Positions 34,601 through 42,129 of a DNA stretch of 64,000 nt are shown in pieces. Source of the DNA: Spirometra erinaceieuropaei (lineage: Eukaryota; Platyhelminthes; Cestoda; Diphyllobothriidea; Diphyllobothriidae); the NCBI GenBank assembly GCA_902702965.1, contig CACRXP010000303.1:395126-459125 (forward strand), in the 5' to 3' direction. The first letter of the stretch is position 1; each line of letters starts with the position of its first letter. Below the pieces are notes generated by a model. The model saw nothing but the letters and a program-made list of their open reading frames with translations. It did no database searches and had not been told where the DNA came from. The translations under genes and the position numbers were made by a program.

Positions 34601-36515
34601 TAGCGACAATGTAGACGTGTCCCCCCCTTCAGGGAACTTCCATTTGTGCAACAGTGACTCCTTTTAAACTCATTCTTAAAATTATTTAACCCACATAGCC
34701 CAACGCGAATGCACATCGCTGGCTATTCCCCCGCAGACACGGAAGAACCCCTTGTCACTGTCGTGGTTTACCATTCATTTAGTTTGTCTCAGCAACGACG
34801 ATGACTTCACGAAGCACAATAATGGGAAATTGACACGTCTTAGTAGATTCAGCAGACGGTCTAATACCACCTTGAAGGCTCGTCGTGCGGTGATGGTGCC
34901 CAACAGCTAAACATCTAAGCCTCTGAGGGAGGTTTAAAACCTCACTTGGTGGATCTCACTGATCTTTAAGATTCGCCTTTCGATCTCATGGGAGCTGCTA
35001 AGGCCCAGCTGTAGGCTACGATTTGCTCTACCTTGACCTTGTCAAATACAAGTTGGCCGAGGAATGGATGCGTAATCGCATCCCCATCGCTAATCAAAGC
35101 TGTTAAGCCCATACTACAAGTAGTTCCCGCATTTCCATTTGCAACCTAAACCCAAATTTTTATGGCGACGATGTAGTGTCTTCTTTAGGTCAGTGGTACA
35201 AAACTGGTAAAAATGGGTTCCCTCATATTTAAGACCATCCTTTGCCAATCGTGGCTGGTTGTTAGCTGCAGGCAGCGAGGGCGCGGTGATACTATTCGCC
35301 AGTTAGGACATTTTGCGCGTTATCAATCACACTGCCCCCCCCCTTTCACACCAACTGTGTTTTGATGGCGGCACAAGGTTAAGACGGCCAAAGATGGGTG
35401 TGTTCGCGGTGGCTGGCAGGACTGAGTCTGCTTCTGCGCGTGGCACACGCACACGGCCGGACTCCTTCGAACTCAGGTATTGCCTAAGTAATGTGTGTAC
35501 TAAAGGCCACATTAAAAAGGAGCCATTGAAACCTGACCCTCGGTTCGGAGGAGGGGGAGCAGGCTATGTCCCATGTTTGCCAATTTTCCAAACTACAGCA
35601 TTTAGCGCTTTAAATTGGCTATAACGAAGAAGCCGAGGGAGCCTAGCCGATCTCACTCCCCCATCCCCTTTATAGACCAAGGGCAAGCCCAAGTACACCC
35701 GACTAGATGTAACGAGATCGGATGCAGTGACTGGCGCCTGCCACTCGCAAATCTGGCCCATGTTTACTTGGGTTGTGTTTAGGGCTTAGGTGGAGAGTAA
35801 GAGTCCAGGGTCAGTGGTATGGTAAAGGCGTGTAGCATCCTAGGGTTAAAAGGTAGGTGTAGTATGTTTTGCTCAAATCCCCCAGTCCCAGTCTTATTGC
35901 AATAAAGTTTATTAAACGTCCTCGGTATGGCAAAAGCTGTTTTTCCGAGATTAACGGTTACACATAAACCTATTTGTTAACATCTAAGCTCAATTATACC
36001 ATAATCTTCAGGGGAGTTTACTTCCCAATGGTAAGGCGTAGTTCTGGTGATATTTCCCTGCGATTTTAATCCTCCGCTCTTCTTTAATTTAAATCAAATT
36101 CCCAGACACTGTTTAAATCATCGGGTTATGAACAGACGAGTAGGTACTTTTTAGTTGTTTGAACCGGCCTTTGTAGCTCTCTGTTGGCCAACAGTCCTAC
36201 TTTATCGATTCCTCTATTAGGCTGTGGTTTCTGTCCAAAAGGCCGTTGTTTCCTCTAACCCTGCTACTAGATAAATTTGTTTGTTTAGTCCACCTAAACA
36301 GTTGCCCTTTCTAGTGTACAAGCATTTGTTCACTTTGCTTCTCTTCCAGGCACGAGAAGGGAGCCCTGGAAGGCGACGACCAAGAGGCCCCTGCTAGGGA
36401 CTCGCAGCCCCCTCCACCCAGAGGGGGGGGACCACCTGGCCGGGGTTACCGCGGCGGCCCACGATCCTTCACAGCGAGCCCGAGAGGTCGTGGTGGCGGT
36501 GGCCATCGGCCATAA
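19369..36515 (+). CDS. UPF3: UPF3, regulator of nonsense transcripts 3 (five exons, spliced)
   Basis: UPF3 is the nonsense-mediated decay factor that bridges UPF2 to exon junction complexes; it shuttles between nucleus and cytoplasm. The coding segments 19369-19602, 25948-26325, 31558-31876, 32410-32911 and 36350-36515 sum to 1599 nt (532 aa). Residues 6-90 are the RRM-like UPF3 domain: ILIRHIPPKMTEEKF, PDYDYFRF, CRAYLNFLD, FRERFSDYVFVDEEG. The family signature GTIDEDPEYRSFL is at residues 114-126 and TPLIAYLNQRLERRKR at about 208-223. A Thr-rich insert (about 132-178) and two RGG-type segments (about 450-476 and 505-532) complete it. The start follows an in-frame TGA at 19363-19365. The length is close to other UPF3 proteins (about 480 aa). 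No usual C-terminal EJC-binding motif is recognised. Introns are 6345, 5232, 533 and 3438 nt. Confidence 0.93.
20005..20300 (-). mobile_element. Element A 3' UTR fragment in UPF3 intron 1
   Basis: Read on the minus strand it follows the order of 5185-5480: gatcggctcgg, gaggtcggcactagg, agcgcattcttggttatag, then gatgggataactcggtcctc, aggttcagcggctcc and ctcaagtatgtgag. Identity is moderate, so this is an old copy without coding sequence. Confidence 0.6.
20891..21445 (+). mobile_element. TRIM-like unit: two 105-bp direct repeats with TG...CA ends
   Basis: Repeat 1 (20891-20995) and repeat 2 (21341-21445) have equal length without gaps and differ at about nine positions. Both start TGTGGCGGTCAAGGATGTGA and end TTCTGTACACA. 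The 345 bp between them has no coding potential. The TG...CA ends and the direct orientation resemble LTRs of terminal-repeat retrotransposons in miniature. A primer-binding site and a target-site duplication were not found. A simple local duplication is the alternative. Confidence 0.45.
21471..22028 (+). CDS. Retroelement-derived C2H2 zinc-finger ORF
   Basis: The 185-codon open frame has an unrelated first 35 residues that run through the GT repeat (CVCVC). It continues with a half finger (HRMGLFGHMRIH), a Thr-rich linker and two complete fingers, CPHCPRTF...GHLRIH and CPHCPRTF...GHMRIH, joined by GEPVPGAPTYTHR. All Cys and His ligands of the two full fingers are intact, unlike in element A1. 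It could pass for a small zinc-finger gene, but position and homology show it is the tail of a 5'-truncated retroelement in an intron. Confidence 0.65.
   Translation: MLATEKSVRSRRASVTVCFVNASVCVCVCKLTGSHRMGLFGHMRIHESGIDRNSDTATTSNTPSPILAPPSHAPTTTTATTNTTASSTADTDTADLSCPHCPRTFTSRIGLVGHLRIHRTETGEPVPGAPTYTHRTRLHCPHCPRTFTHRMGLFGHMRIHNDLRQTTAGHTTHSLTPYLLTSSPH
21539..23047 (+). mobile_element. Element A copy 2: zinc-finger end and 3' UTR, with a GT-repeat at its 5' boundary
   Basis: A (GT)n tract (21539-21557) precedes the truncated 5' end. A zinc-finger CDS (to 22028) and subfamily-1 3' UTR (22029-23047) follow, collinear with 4650-5818. It lies sense-strand in UPF3 intron 1. The 3' boundary is where similarity to element A1 stops after cggtcgaactgtc. 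Confidence 0.85.
23048..23940. other. UPF3 intron 1 sequence, unassigned
   Basis: Nothing recognised on either strand. Short ORFs overlap each other in opposite directions and have no family features. Confidence 0.4.
23942..25130 (-). mobile_element. RTE-like LINE remnant, antisense in UPF3 intron 1
   Basis: The minus strand encodes an RTE-type RT C-terminus. The clearest part is 24497-24306, with HFYGCKCWAVRLEDEQKSELF, DHHCLRTILRVKYTDFVSNE and VRTCCDNIARI. Downstream, 24207-24004 and 24277-23942 carry shifted pieces of the C-terminal tail. Upstream sequence to about 25130 fits the thumb region only weakly. There are multiple frameshifts and it is dead. The family differs from element A. Confidence 0.65.
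25131..25947. other. Remainder of UPF3 intron 1
   Basis: No gene is recognised. The last 30 bases before exon 2 are C-rich (cccccctcccccccctcaaatccag) and form the acceptor tract. Confidence 0.5.
25948..26325 (+). CDS. UPF3: UPF3 exon 2
   Basis: The acceptor is atccag ending at 25947 after a C-rich tract; the donor is GTAAGC at 26326. Phase is 0 at both ends (126 codons, residues 79-204). It encodes the end of the UPF3 domain (GNEASAIVEYAVF), the GTIDEDPEYRSFL signature at 26053-26091, a Thr/Ala/Ser-rich insert coded by ACN runs, and a charged helix ending WEAMLETIKQREEASEA. Confidence 0.92.
26468..26538 (+). repeat. (CCA)n microsatellite in UPF3 intron 2
   Basis: This is an almost pure CCA run of about 23 units. 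Open frames through it (polyThr or polyPro) are artefacts. It lies 140 nt downstream of exon 2, whose own Thr-rich insert is built of ACN codons. Confidence 0.95.
26635..27400 (-). mobile_element. RTE-like LINE remnant 2, antisense in UPF3 intron 2
   Basis: On the minus strand the start (about 27370-27310) reads VDLVATFYTVHRRSLWR, an RT motif A region. Motif B follows (SGVQQG, about 27185) with IPFIYFAV after it. After a gap the C-terminal tail is seen at 26910-26635 (DRRAWAETIRDSLRAG). The order and wording match RTE-type RTs. Many stops; dead. Confidence 0.6.
27401..29379. other. UPF3 intron 2 sequence, unassigned
   Basis: Overlapping ORFs such as 28510-28923 and 28607-28987 are open but unrecognised, and no domain or repeat is seen. 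Confidence 0.4.
29380..29740 (-). pseudogene. CR1/Jockey-like RT fragment, antisense in UPF3 intron 2
   Basis: In broken frames the minus strand gives KVIRAIIKNKLM, ELHNLLTNVEHDF, then AFIDSRRAFNRM (motif A) and VGVSGDIPRWKENHFF. That is the order seen before and through motif A in CR1/Jockey-type RTs. Stops and frameshifts are frequent. Confidence 0.45.
30215..31280 (+). mobile_element. mariner-like DNA transposon (DD34D), decayed, in UPF3 intron 2
   Basis: The left end reads gaggtgccgaaaagtaatat, like a mariner terminal repeat. The transposase is visible in shifted frames: VVRKCQRCFAKFRSSDFSLS, SSWSTVQEHLKQ, the first catalytic Asp in RDEKWMLYV (codon 30807-30809), the second in LPHDNARLYS (31064-31066), and the third in SPDCAPADCRLFRSL (31169-31171). 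Thirty-four residues separate the last two, which is the mariner DD34D spacing. At least two frameshifts and several stops make it non-functional. The right end is not clear. Confidence 0.85.
30421..30702 (+). pseudogene. mariner transposase N-terminal segment
   Basis: The open frame includes NATTVAKTMCHVHRNALVV, RKCQRCFAKFRSSDFSLS and GRPVELDNDLF, the helix-turn-helix DNA-binding region of mariner transposases. A frameshift near 30610 moves the reading into another frame, which continues NSSWSTVQEHLKQVEDVSRQG to 30811. Confidence 0.8.
31558..31876 (+). CDS. UPF3: UPF3 exon 3
   Basis: The acceptor is atttcag ending at 31557 and the donor is GTGAGA at 31877. It enters in phase 0 and leaves in phase 1. 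It encodes residues 205-310 plus one base: QTVTPLIAYLNQRLERRKRHA, matching the helix after the UPF3 domain in other species, then a basic, Gly/Ser-rich stretch. Confidence 0.9.
32410..32911 (+). CDS. UPF3: UPF3 exon 4
   Basis: The acceptor is ttttgtag ending at 32409 and the donor is GTGTGT at 32912. It enters in phase 1 and leaves in phase 2. The region is charged and disordered, rich in Arg, Lys, Glu, Gly and Ser, and ends with SRGRGRFTASRGRRGGGGG. It has no recognised domain. The frame is set by the splice phases and agrees with the open frame containing ATG 32454. Confidence 0.85.
33239..33299. repeat. 24-bp hairpin with 13-nt loop in UPF3 intron 4
   Basis: AGCGTTAGAAGATACC... (33239-33262) pairs with ...GGTATCTTCTAACGCT (33276-33299) with a single G-T pair. 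The loop is agcacaggtactg. It sits at the edge of a dispersed repeat that recurs at 61040. Confidence 0.85.
33300..33490 (+). repeat. Dispersed repeat, copy 1
   Basis: Shared with 61040-61245: ctgcctgt, acgcagttat, gatgga.tt..gcccaaa.attcat, ctgaaataattta-like and agttaatttctgaggaaattaaaaa. No coding potential. It is an unclassified SINE-like or transposon fragment. Confidence 0.55.
33980..34515 (+). mobile_element. Element A 3' UTR fragment in UPF3 intron 4
   Basis: It follows the order of 5250-5818: aatctgacgctc, gggtgcgctaaaagc, cttggaaggctgccaactga, ggctgcaatggctcctt, and the 3'-terminal block at about 34410-34500 (gcaagtcaccggtgctg, tgcatacggcagacatagtc). The middle part is duplicated or rearranged (gccaactgacg appears twice). 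Confidence 0.6.
35330..35770 (-). mobile_element. Element A 3' UTR fragment, antisense, in UPF3 intron 4
   Basis: The minus strand follows 5230-5480. It contains taaagcgctaaatgctgtag, the complement of ccattaaaaaggagccattg (compare caatggctcccttttaatgt), and a G-rich gggatgggggagtgagatcg. Identity is moderate, with no coding part. Confidence 0.5.
36350..36515 (+). CDS. UPF3: UPF3 exon 5 (terminal coding exon)
   Basis: The acceptor is cttccag ending at 36349. The first base completes an Arg codon split by intron 4. It encodes 54 further residues, HEKGALEGDDQEAPARDSQ..., then PPGRGYRGGPRSF and RGRGGGGHRP, and stops at TAA 36513-36515. The phase fits exon 4 exactly, which supports both boundaries. 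Confidence 0.85.
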
Positions 36516-36635
36516 AGCCTGCCCCCCTCGTTTTGACCGTCTTATCTCATTTTCATCAGCCTGCCCGTGCGTGCGAAAGACCTTCAAAGTGTGTGGTGTT
36601 CTTTGTTAATAAAGTCCTTTACTTCTCTGTGCTTT
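36516..36635 (+). promoter_or_regulatory. UPF3: UPF3 3' UTR with poly(A) signal AATAAA
   Basis: AATAAA lies at 36608-36613, 93 nt after the stop codon. A T-rich segment follows (ctttacttctctgtgctttt, 36616-36635), as expected around a cleavage site. The cleavage position is estimated. Confidence 0.75.
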
Positions 36636-37329
36636 TGCCCCGCCAATGTACTGAACTCATAATCCTATGCTGTTAGCTTGCTCTAATTGTGGTAATTAGT
36701 GAAGGCACTATAGGTAGATGTTTCCTGTAGGATGACCCATTGCAAGTAACTCTGTTCTCACCTCTCACAAAGTTCGCGCAGAGCCGTAAGCAAAGACATA
36801 GGGGGAGGAGGGAAGCCACCGGCTCTAGCTCAGGACCTGGTGGTCGTTTGCACATACTCCCGCTTACGTCGATGCTCATGAATCCGCTTTCTGCGTTTAC
36901 TCAGCACGCTTTTTCGTCAACGGCACGGCAAATTCTCTACTTTCTACAGCGCATTCTAGCTACAAGCAATCAAGAAAGCTGACCATTCTAGTGTTTAGCT
37001 ATGTGAAATTTCACGAAACCTCTGTAAGAGGAGCTATCTCGCGGAGCAACACCTCAGGGAGCCACTGGGCGCGGCACGGACGCTGAACCCCCCTGTGCCT
37101 GTAAAAAGTATCCGTTAAGAACGACGACCCTGCTTGACCTATATCGGGGCTAACGTCAAGCAGCAACTGATTCCTCCAGGTGTACACTACTTTGAAGAAA
37201 ACCGGTTAAACGAGTGGTTAGGCTTGTCTTTTGAATTTTACCGGGTAAGACGCGGGAGTGGGGACCACCCTCCGTGGTACGAGGAATTGCGCAAAATTAC
37301 AGGAGGGACAAATAGTCCCGCATCCCAAC
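36636..37329. other. Sequence downstream of UPF3, unassigned
   Basis: No gene is recognised. The last part (37120-37329) begins the repeat-rich block that continues to 38460. Confidence 0.4.
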
Positions 37330-37785
37330 TCAAGCCTTAGCCCTATCCTAACACCAACCCTGATCTTCCTAAGACCCGTAGACAGATCTGCCGTCCGTGA
37401 GGAAGTTCCTCCTCAGGTTAGATCGCAGGTGGTAGCCAGGACCCGTATTACAGGTGGCGGCGGGGGGGTGTTGTTTACTGGGGCTCCATAATCATATCTG
37501 ACCCATTTGGCTTCCGTTTTACGTTTGAGGTTAGGATTACGGTACCGGTTAATGGTTTCCGATTTTCGGGTTAGGGTTATGCCTTCGGGCTTAGGTTTTC
37601 AGGCTACGGTTAGGGTTTGAGTTTATGATTAGGTTTCAGTATTACAGTCAGATTTTCCCGTTACGGCTACGTCTAAGGGCCACGGTTATGTGTATGATTT
37701 CGATTAGGGTTGCCGTTAGCGTTAACGCTTAAGGTTGTGGTTAGGGTTAGAGTTAAGGTTAGGATTAGGATTAAAGTCGCCGTCC
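37330..37785. repeat. Degenerate telomere-like repeats, block 1
   Basis: CCCTAA-like units occur at 37339-37365 (ttagccctatcctaacacca). Degenerate TTAGGG units in the opposite sense run from about 37520 to 37785 (for example ggttagggttagagttaagg). TTAGGG is the flatworm telomere repeat. The decay and internal position indicate interstitial or transposon-borne copies, not a telomere. Confidence 0.7.
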
Positions 37786-38129
37786 GCTTCCCCATTCCTG
37801 GCTACCAACTGCGATCTAGCCGTTCTCTCACCTTATCGCGCTCAGCAGCTCCCTGAATTTCCTCGGCCTTGCGAGTCACTTAATCATTTCGAGCCTCCTC
37901 CGCCAGAGTAGGTTCCGGTGCAAGTCGAATTCAGCTTTGATGATATCTGTCCTGCATGGACTGCGCCTCATCGAGCTAATTCAGACAGTTAGAAAAAACT
38001 GTTAATTTTTGTCGATTTCACTAGAAATACATTCATTTTCCATGCCTGACCGAGTATAAAAGAGCTTTTAAACGTACCCATGCATCCTAAGCCAGCTCCT
38101 AAGAAAAGCGAAGCATAAGTGCTAATTGG

Positions 38130-38460
38130 GGCTCTAAGTGGTCAGGCAGAGAAATATGGATCCCCCCTTCGTATTACAATTGGCTTGGCGCTGAATCCCA
38201 GGGGTATTACTATTCTAGTTTCCTATTTTTGACCCTAACACTTACCCCAACCCTGACAATAACGCTAGCCCACGTAATTCTAACTCTAACCCTAAATATA
38301 ACCTGGAATTTAGGGCGGGACCATTTTTGGAAGACTGACATACATGGCACCTAAACAGGACATGGGAATAGGAACCGCCTGCAATACGGGTGACAGCAAG
38401 GATTAAGTATATGCGCGGGGTAAAGAAAAACACTAGGGAGCTACCTACTATATTCTCCAA
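38130..38460 (-). repeat. Dispersed repeat with telomere-like core, antisense copy
   Basis: Its complement matches 42150-42540. Here aaacaggacatgggaatagg pairs with ttcccattcccacatcctgt at 42503-42522, and aagtatatgcgcggggtaaa pairs with ttaccccgcgcatatactca at 42177-42196. CCCTAA-like units lie in the middle (38231-38300). Confidence 0.65.
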
Positions 38461-38489
38461 AGTAGGTGTTGTCGAATAGGGTTCTTATC

Positions 38490-39115
38490 GGGGTCTTCGT
38501 CGGCAGGGCGGCAGTCGCTGGCCTTTGCCGCCCAGAGGAGTCGCTGCTGCTGAAATGTCTACATTGACTCATTGTTCTAAACCTCCACACGTAATTCTTT
38601 AGTAAGAGGAAAAGGTAAGTGTTTCGGTCGGATTCCAGCCACGCCCGTCGTCGGCTCTAACCAAGGCAGAATAACGTTCGCTGACGCCTACCGCCCCAAG
38701 GACTCGATGGTGAAAAAATGTCCATATAGGCGTACTGTCCTGCACAACTCACAATTACTTCTTTAGTAGAAGTCAAAATAATGTGTTTTCAGACGGAATC
38801 CAGCCGGGCATTTCGGCTGCTCTAGCCCCGGCAGAATGACCTTCGTTGACCTACACCGCCCCGAGAACGCGGTGCCTCAAAAATGTCTATATAGCCTCTT
38901 TGCTCTGCACCCACAACACGTATTTCTTTAGTCAAACGCAACATAAAGTGTTTTCGATCGTTATTCAGTCAGGTACTTCAACGGCTGTAGCCGAGGGAGG
39001 ATGAAATTCTTTGAGCCAAATCGTACCGATGGCATGGTGCTGAAACAATGTTTACATGGACTTATTGTTATGCGCTTCCCATACGTATTCCTTGTCGGCA
39101 GTTGCGGGACTGTAA
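38490..39115 (+). repeat. Degenerate tandem repeat, period about 165 bp, 3 to 4 units
   Basis: Unit starts are near 38551, 38714, 38879 and 39044, each with a tgtctacat/tgtccatat/tgtctatat/tgtttacat block. About 45 bp later each has cacgtaattctttag-like sequence, then gtgtttcggtcggattccag-like sequence, and near the end a ccgcccca..actcg block in the early units. Units are diverged (roughly 70-80% by eye). No coding potential is conserved. Confidence 0.7.
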
Positions 39116-39171
39116 GAGGCGCACTTTTCACCGTCCTGTCCGGGTACCCAACAGGAAACATTGCAACATTT

Positions 39172-39405
39172 GAGGAAGAAGAAGAAGAAGAAGAAGAAGA
39201 AGAAGAAGAAGAAGAAGAAGACGAAGAAGAAGAAGAAGAAGAAGAAGAAGAAGAAGAAGAAAGAAGAAAGAAGAAGAAGAAGAAGAAGAAGAAGAAGAAG
39301 AAGAAGAAGAAGAAGAAAGAAGAAGAAGAAGAAGAAGAAGAAGAAGAAGAAGAAGAAGAAGAAAAAAGAAAGAAGAAGAAGAAGAAGAAGAAGAAGAAGA
39401 AGAAG
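39172..39405 (+). repeat. (GAA)n microsatellite, about 234 bp
   Basis: A nearly pure GAA tract is broken by GAC and AAG phase slips. The long open frames here on both strands (polyGlu, polyLys, polySer, polyLeu) are products of the repeat. Confidence 0.98.
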
Positions 39406-39700
39406 GGCTCTCCGGAACAGGACGGAAATTGCAAACTCGCCTAACAGAGCACAAATCGGCCACCCGGTGGTTAGACCCTAACTCTTAAATAGCAACACAC
39501 GTTGGAGGAACGGGGCATACTTTTGATCTCCAGACAGCTACCATCTTATGCCGGAGCAACACAAAAGCAGAATGGCTAACTCTCGAGGCGTGGTTCTCCG
39601 ATGTTAACTCTATCAAAAGACATCTGGACCTGCCTGCAGCTTACAAAGTTCCACGTCATCACAATGCTAGAGCTCAGGACCAAACAACCACACCGGACTT
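39406..39700 (+). pseudogene. Penelope-like element GIY-YIG endonuclease, C-terminal part
   Basis: Read in the frame starting gggctctccgga it gives GTGRKLQTRLTEHKSATRWLD, a stop, then GGTGHTFDLQTATIL, KAEWLTLEAWFSDVNSIKRH and LDLPAAYKVPRHH. This is the nuclease tail of Penelope-like elements: TG-x-L-x-x-RL-x-EHK, H.FD, EAW, and the final IDLP block. The core GIY-YIG tyrosines lie upstream of, or were lost in, the GAA tract. Dead. Confidence 0.65.
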
Positions 39701-41298
39701 AAGAAGGCCGTACGGAGATAGCCTGACGGCGAGTTTACTCGGTGAGGAAGAACAAGAAGCGCCAGACCGACCGCCCGACAAGGGTTGAGTCAGCTTTCCC
39801 CGACGGAGTGGTGACTCACAAAGCACACAGGCAAAACGCCCGTCAACCATCTCCCGAGAGGCCGAGGCAGCGAGAGGAGAGAAAAATCGATCAGCATGAG
39901 GCCGAACAACACAATATGCCACTTGAAATTTCTGATCAATTAAGTGCGTTTTACGCTTTGACAATGGAGAGCCGATCAAGCTCTTTGAAACGGCAACATT
40001 TAAATAAACCTGTTTCGGAGAGCCCGTCTTCCTCTTCTTTAAATAATCAACCCCGACCTCTCAACTTTGCCAATCTGAACACTGCGACATGACCTCCTCC
40101 GTATCCTCTGCGATTTACAGGGTTGTTCCCCCACCCTCAGCGCATCACGTACAGAGCAGTCCGAATCAGTTTATGTAAAAATACTTGTTCACATGGTATG
40201 CAGTGCAGTTGACGTAATGTCGCTGTCCGCAGAAGTGTTTCCCATGCCTTGTCTGCGTTGTAGGGCCAAAATAGAGACGGTATTACACTTCATCCACGTG
40301 CACCCACACCGCTCAGCCGGACACGGGGTCTCCCTCACGTCAAAGCAATCCCTCACTCTTGCAGATCCTCAGAATTTGTCTTCTTATCAACTGGAGGTTT
40401 TCAAGCAATGAACCTGTGCATAGGGTCTTCCTCGAGCAACAACGGTTACATCTGAAGTGGAAACTGTCCGTGTGCGGCTTAAGGGTTTGTCGCCTCACGT
40501 TGCACGTTAGAATCATGGGCAGTGGTCCACCACTTTGGTAATATTACACCGGTTCATTGGAGTTTATATTTTGCATAACTTCATCTGCTCCGGTCGGTAC
40601 ATCACGAAGTGACTGGCTGACTTTCGGATAGGCCGGCACCGCTTGCCTACAAGACGCAACAAATTGTAGTTACTATAGGGCACTCCGATATTTCTTCCTT
40701 GCTTTAACAATAATATTTACCATCTATACATAGACAGATCGATACCTGTATTTCTTAATCACCATTACCAGTCCTTTATCTACACATCCTCACTTTGCTT
40801 CATATCAAACAAAATAAAATCCGTGTTTTACTAGTAAGTAGCAAACAACCTTGAAACTCGATTTTAAGAAAAAAAATCGGAGCAGAGAGCAGTAGGTAGC
40901 AAAAAATACTCGAAATATTGGCAGAAGGAATGCATACGTCTGCTAGTAAAACAGGAGTGTTAAAACGCTGGTGCATTTATTAAATAACAGTCTTGTATCT
41001 CCCATAATAATCTCGCATTAGCTTCCTTCCGTCTCAATCCAGGCCTTGTATTTGCCTAACTCCTCGTACGTTGATAAGCTTGTCGTTACTTTCAACGACC
41101 TGCTCGAATCGGCACCACCTGTCAGTTATAGCTCCTTATCCCTATTGGCTCCGAACTACCTTGGACTCTGACCCCATGTAAATTAGCCAGCGGCGGTTTA
41201 CTCAGTTTTCTCAGTTTTTCTGGTTAATATTTTTATTTATTCTTGAATTGAGCGGCTGATTTTAGTTTGAAGCATTTTGTCCCCGGTACGAAGCTGAA
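39701..41298. other. Unassigned sequence between Penelope-like pieces
   Basis: The ORF at 39742-40092 is open, Gln/Arg/Ser-rich and unrecognised; it may be trailing sequence of the Penelope-like element upstream. Nothing else is supported. Confidence 0.35.
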
Positions 41299-42026
41299 GT
41301 AGGCAAGAAGGGCAGGATTTATTGGTACCAAAAAATTTCGCGACGGCTCTTCAGCTGCGTCCTGTCGCTTCATAAGAGAAATAACGAGTGAGAAGAATAC
41401 ATCAGATTTGAATTCGTGCAGAAAACCAATGCAGAAACAGCAAGGTCAGGGTTTTGGGCAAAGCAAGTACATTGGGCGAACGCAAAGGCAGTTGGCAGCC
41501 AGGTCTATTGAGCACCTGCCCAAGTGGCTCCTAAGACTAGAAAATAAGATCCCGCGTTCCTCCATTACGAAACACCTACTTGATACTGGTCACTCCGTCG
41601 ACCCCAAAACTTCTTTCCGAGTACTTGTTCGGGCACGAACAACTCGGACATTGCGTTACCTGGAGGCGGCCTATATACGACGAGTGAAACCAGATCTTTG
41701 TAAACAATTGGAACACGTGGTTAACCTAACATTGCCATGGTAGCCTCTAGCTCCACGATTCCCCCTCTATCCTCTCATTTTTGCTCTTTAACGTTCCCCT
41801 TTTTTCAGTTTCTTCCCCTACGGTGTTTGTGTTACTAACTTTACCGATTAGCCAGCTTTGCCCAAAACCTTGACCTTGCTGTTTCTGCATTGATTTTCTG
41901 CACGAATTCAAATCTGATGTATTCTTCTCACTCGTTGTCTCTCCTATGAAGCGACAGGACGCAGCTGAAGAGCCGTCGCGAACTTTTTTGGTACCAATAA
42001 ATCCTGCCCTTCTTGCCTGATTTCAG
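41299..42026 (+). mobile_element. Short Penelope-like element with inverted terminal repeats
   Basis: The left arm (about 41299-41463) and right arm (about 41853-42026) are inverted copies at about 95% identity by eye. Both contain ggcaagaagggcaggattta, ttcagctgcgtcctgtcgct and gtgcagaaaa.caatgcagaaac. They enclose a GIY-YIG nuclease ORF (41408-41743), and the first codons lie within the left arm. Terminal repeats of Penelope-like elements can be inverted after truncated or template-switched insertion. The RT is absent. Confidence 0.8.
41408..41743 (+). CDS. GIY-YIG endonuclease of a Penelope-like element (RT missing)
   Basis: The 111-codon ORF contains SKYIGRTQRQLAARSIEHLP (YIG box, catalytic Arg region), ITKHLLDTGHSVDP and RYLEAAYIRRVKPDLCKQLE, with the conserved Glu before the terminal helix. 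It ends NLTLPW. The first Tyr pair (GIY) is lost because the ORF enters from the inverted arm at GQGFGQS. The RT that normally precedes this domain is absent, so the piece cannot move on its own. Confidence 0.75.
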   Translation: MNSCRKPMQKQQGQGFGQSKYIGRTQRQLAARSIEHLPKWLLRLENKIPRSSITKHLLDTGHSVDPKTSFRVLVRARTTRTLRYLEAAYIRRVKPDLCKQLEHVVNLTLPW

Positions 42027-42129
42027 TTTATTATTTTAGCAAAGACAAAGCTTCACGGCGGTTTTTTGATATTTTTTCCAATTTCACCCCCCCCCCTCTG
42101 CCCTTTGTGAGGCCCCACCCGTATAACCC

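Noticed and set aside
38961..39481. Four long ORFs of polyGlu, polyLys, polySer or polyLeu
   Set aside because: They are readings of the GAA tract in different frames and strands; only 39406-39700 has real coding similarity.
39742..40092. 116-codon ORF as a possible host gene
   Set aside because: Low-complexity, unrecognised, no splice context, and it directly trails a Penelope-like nuclease.
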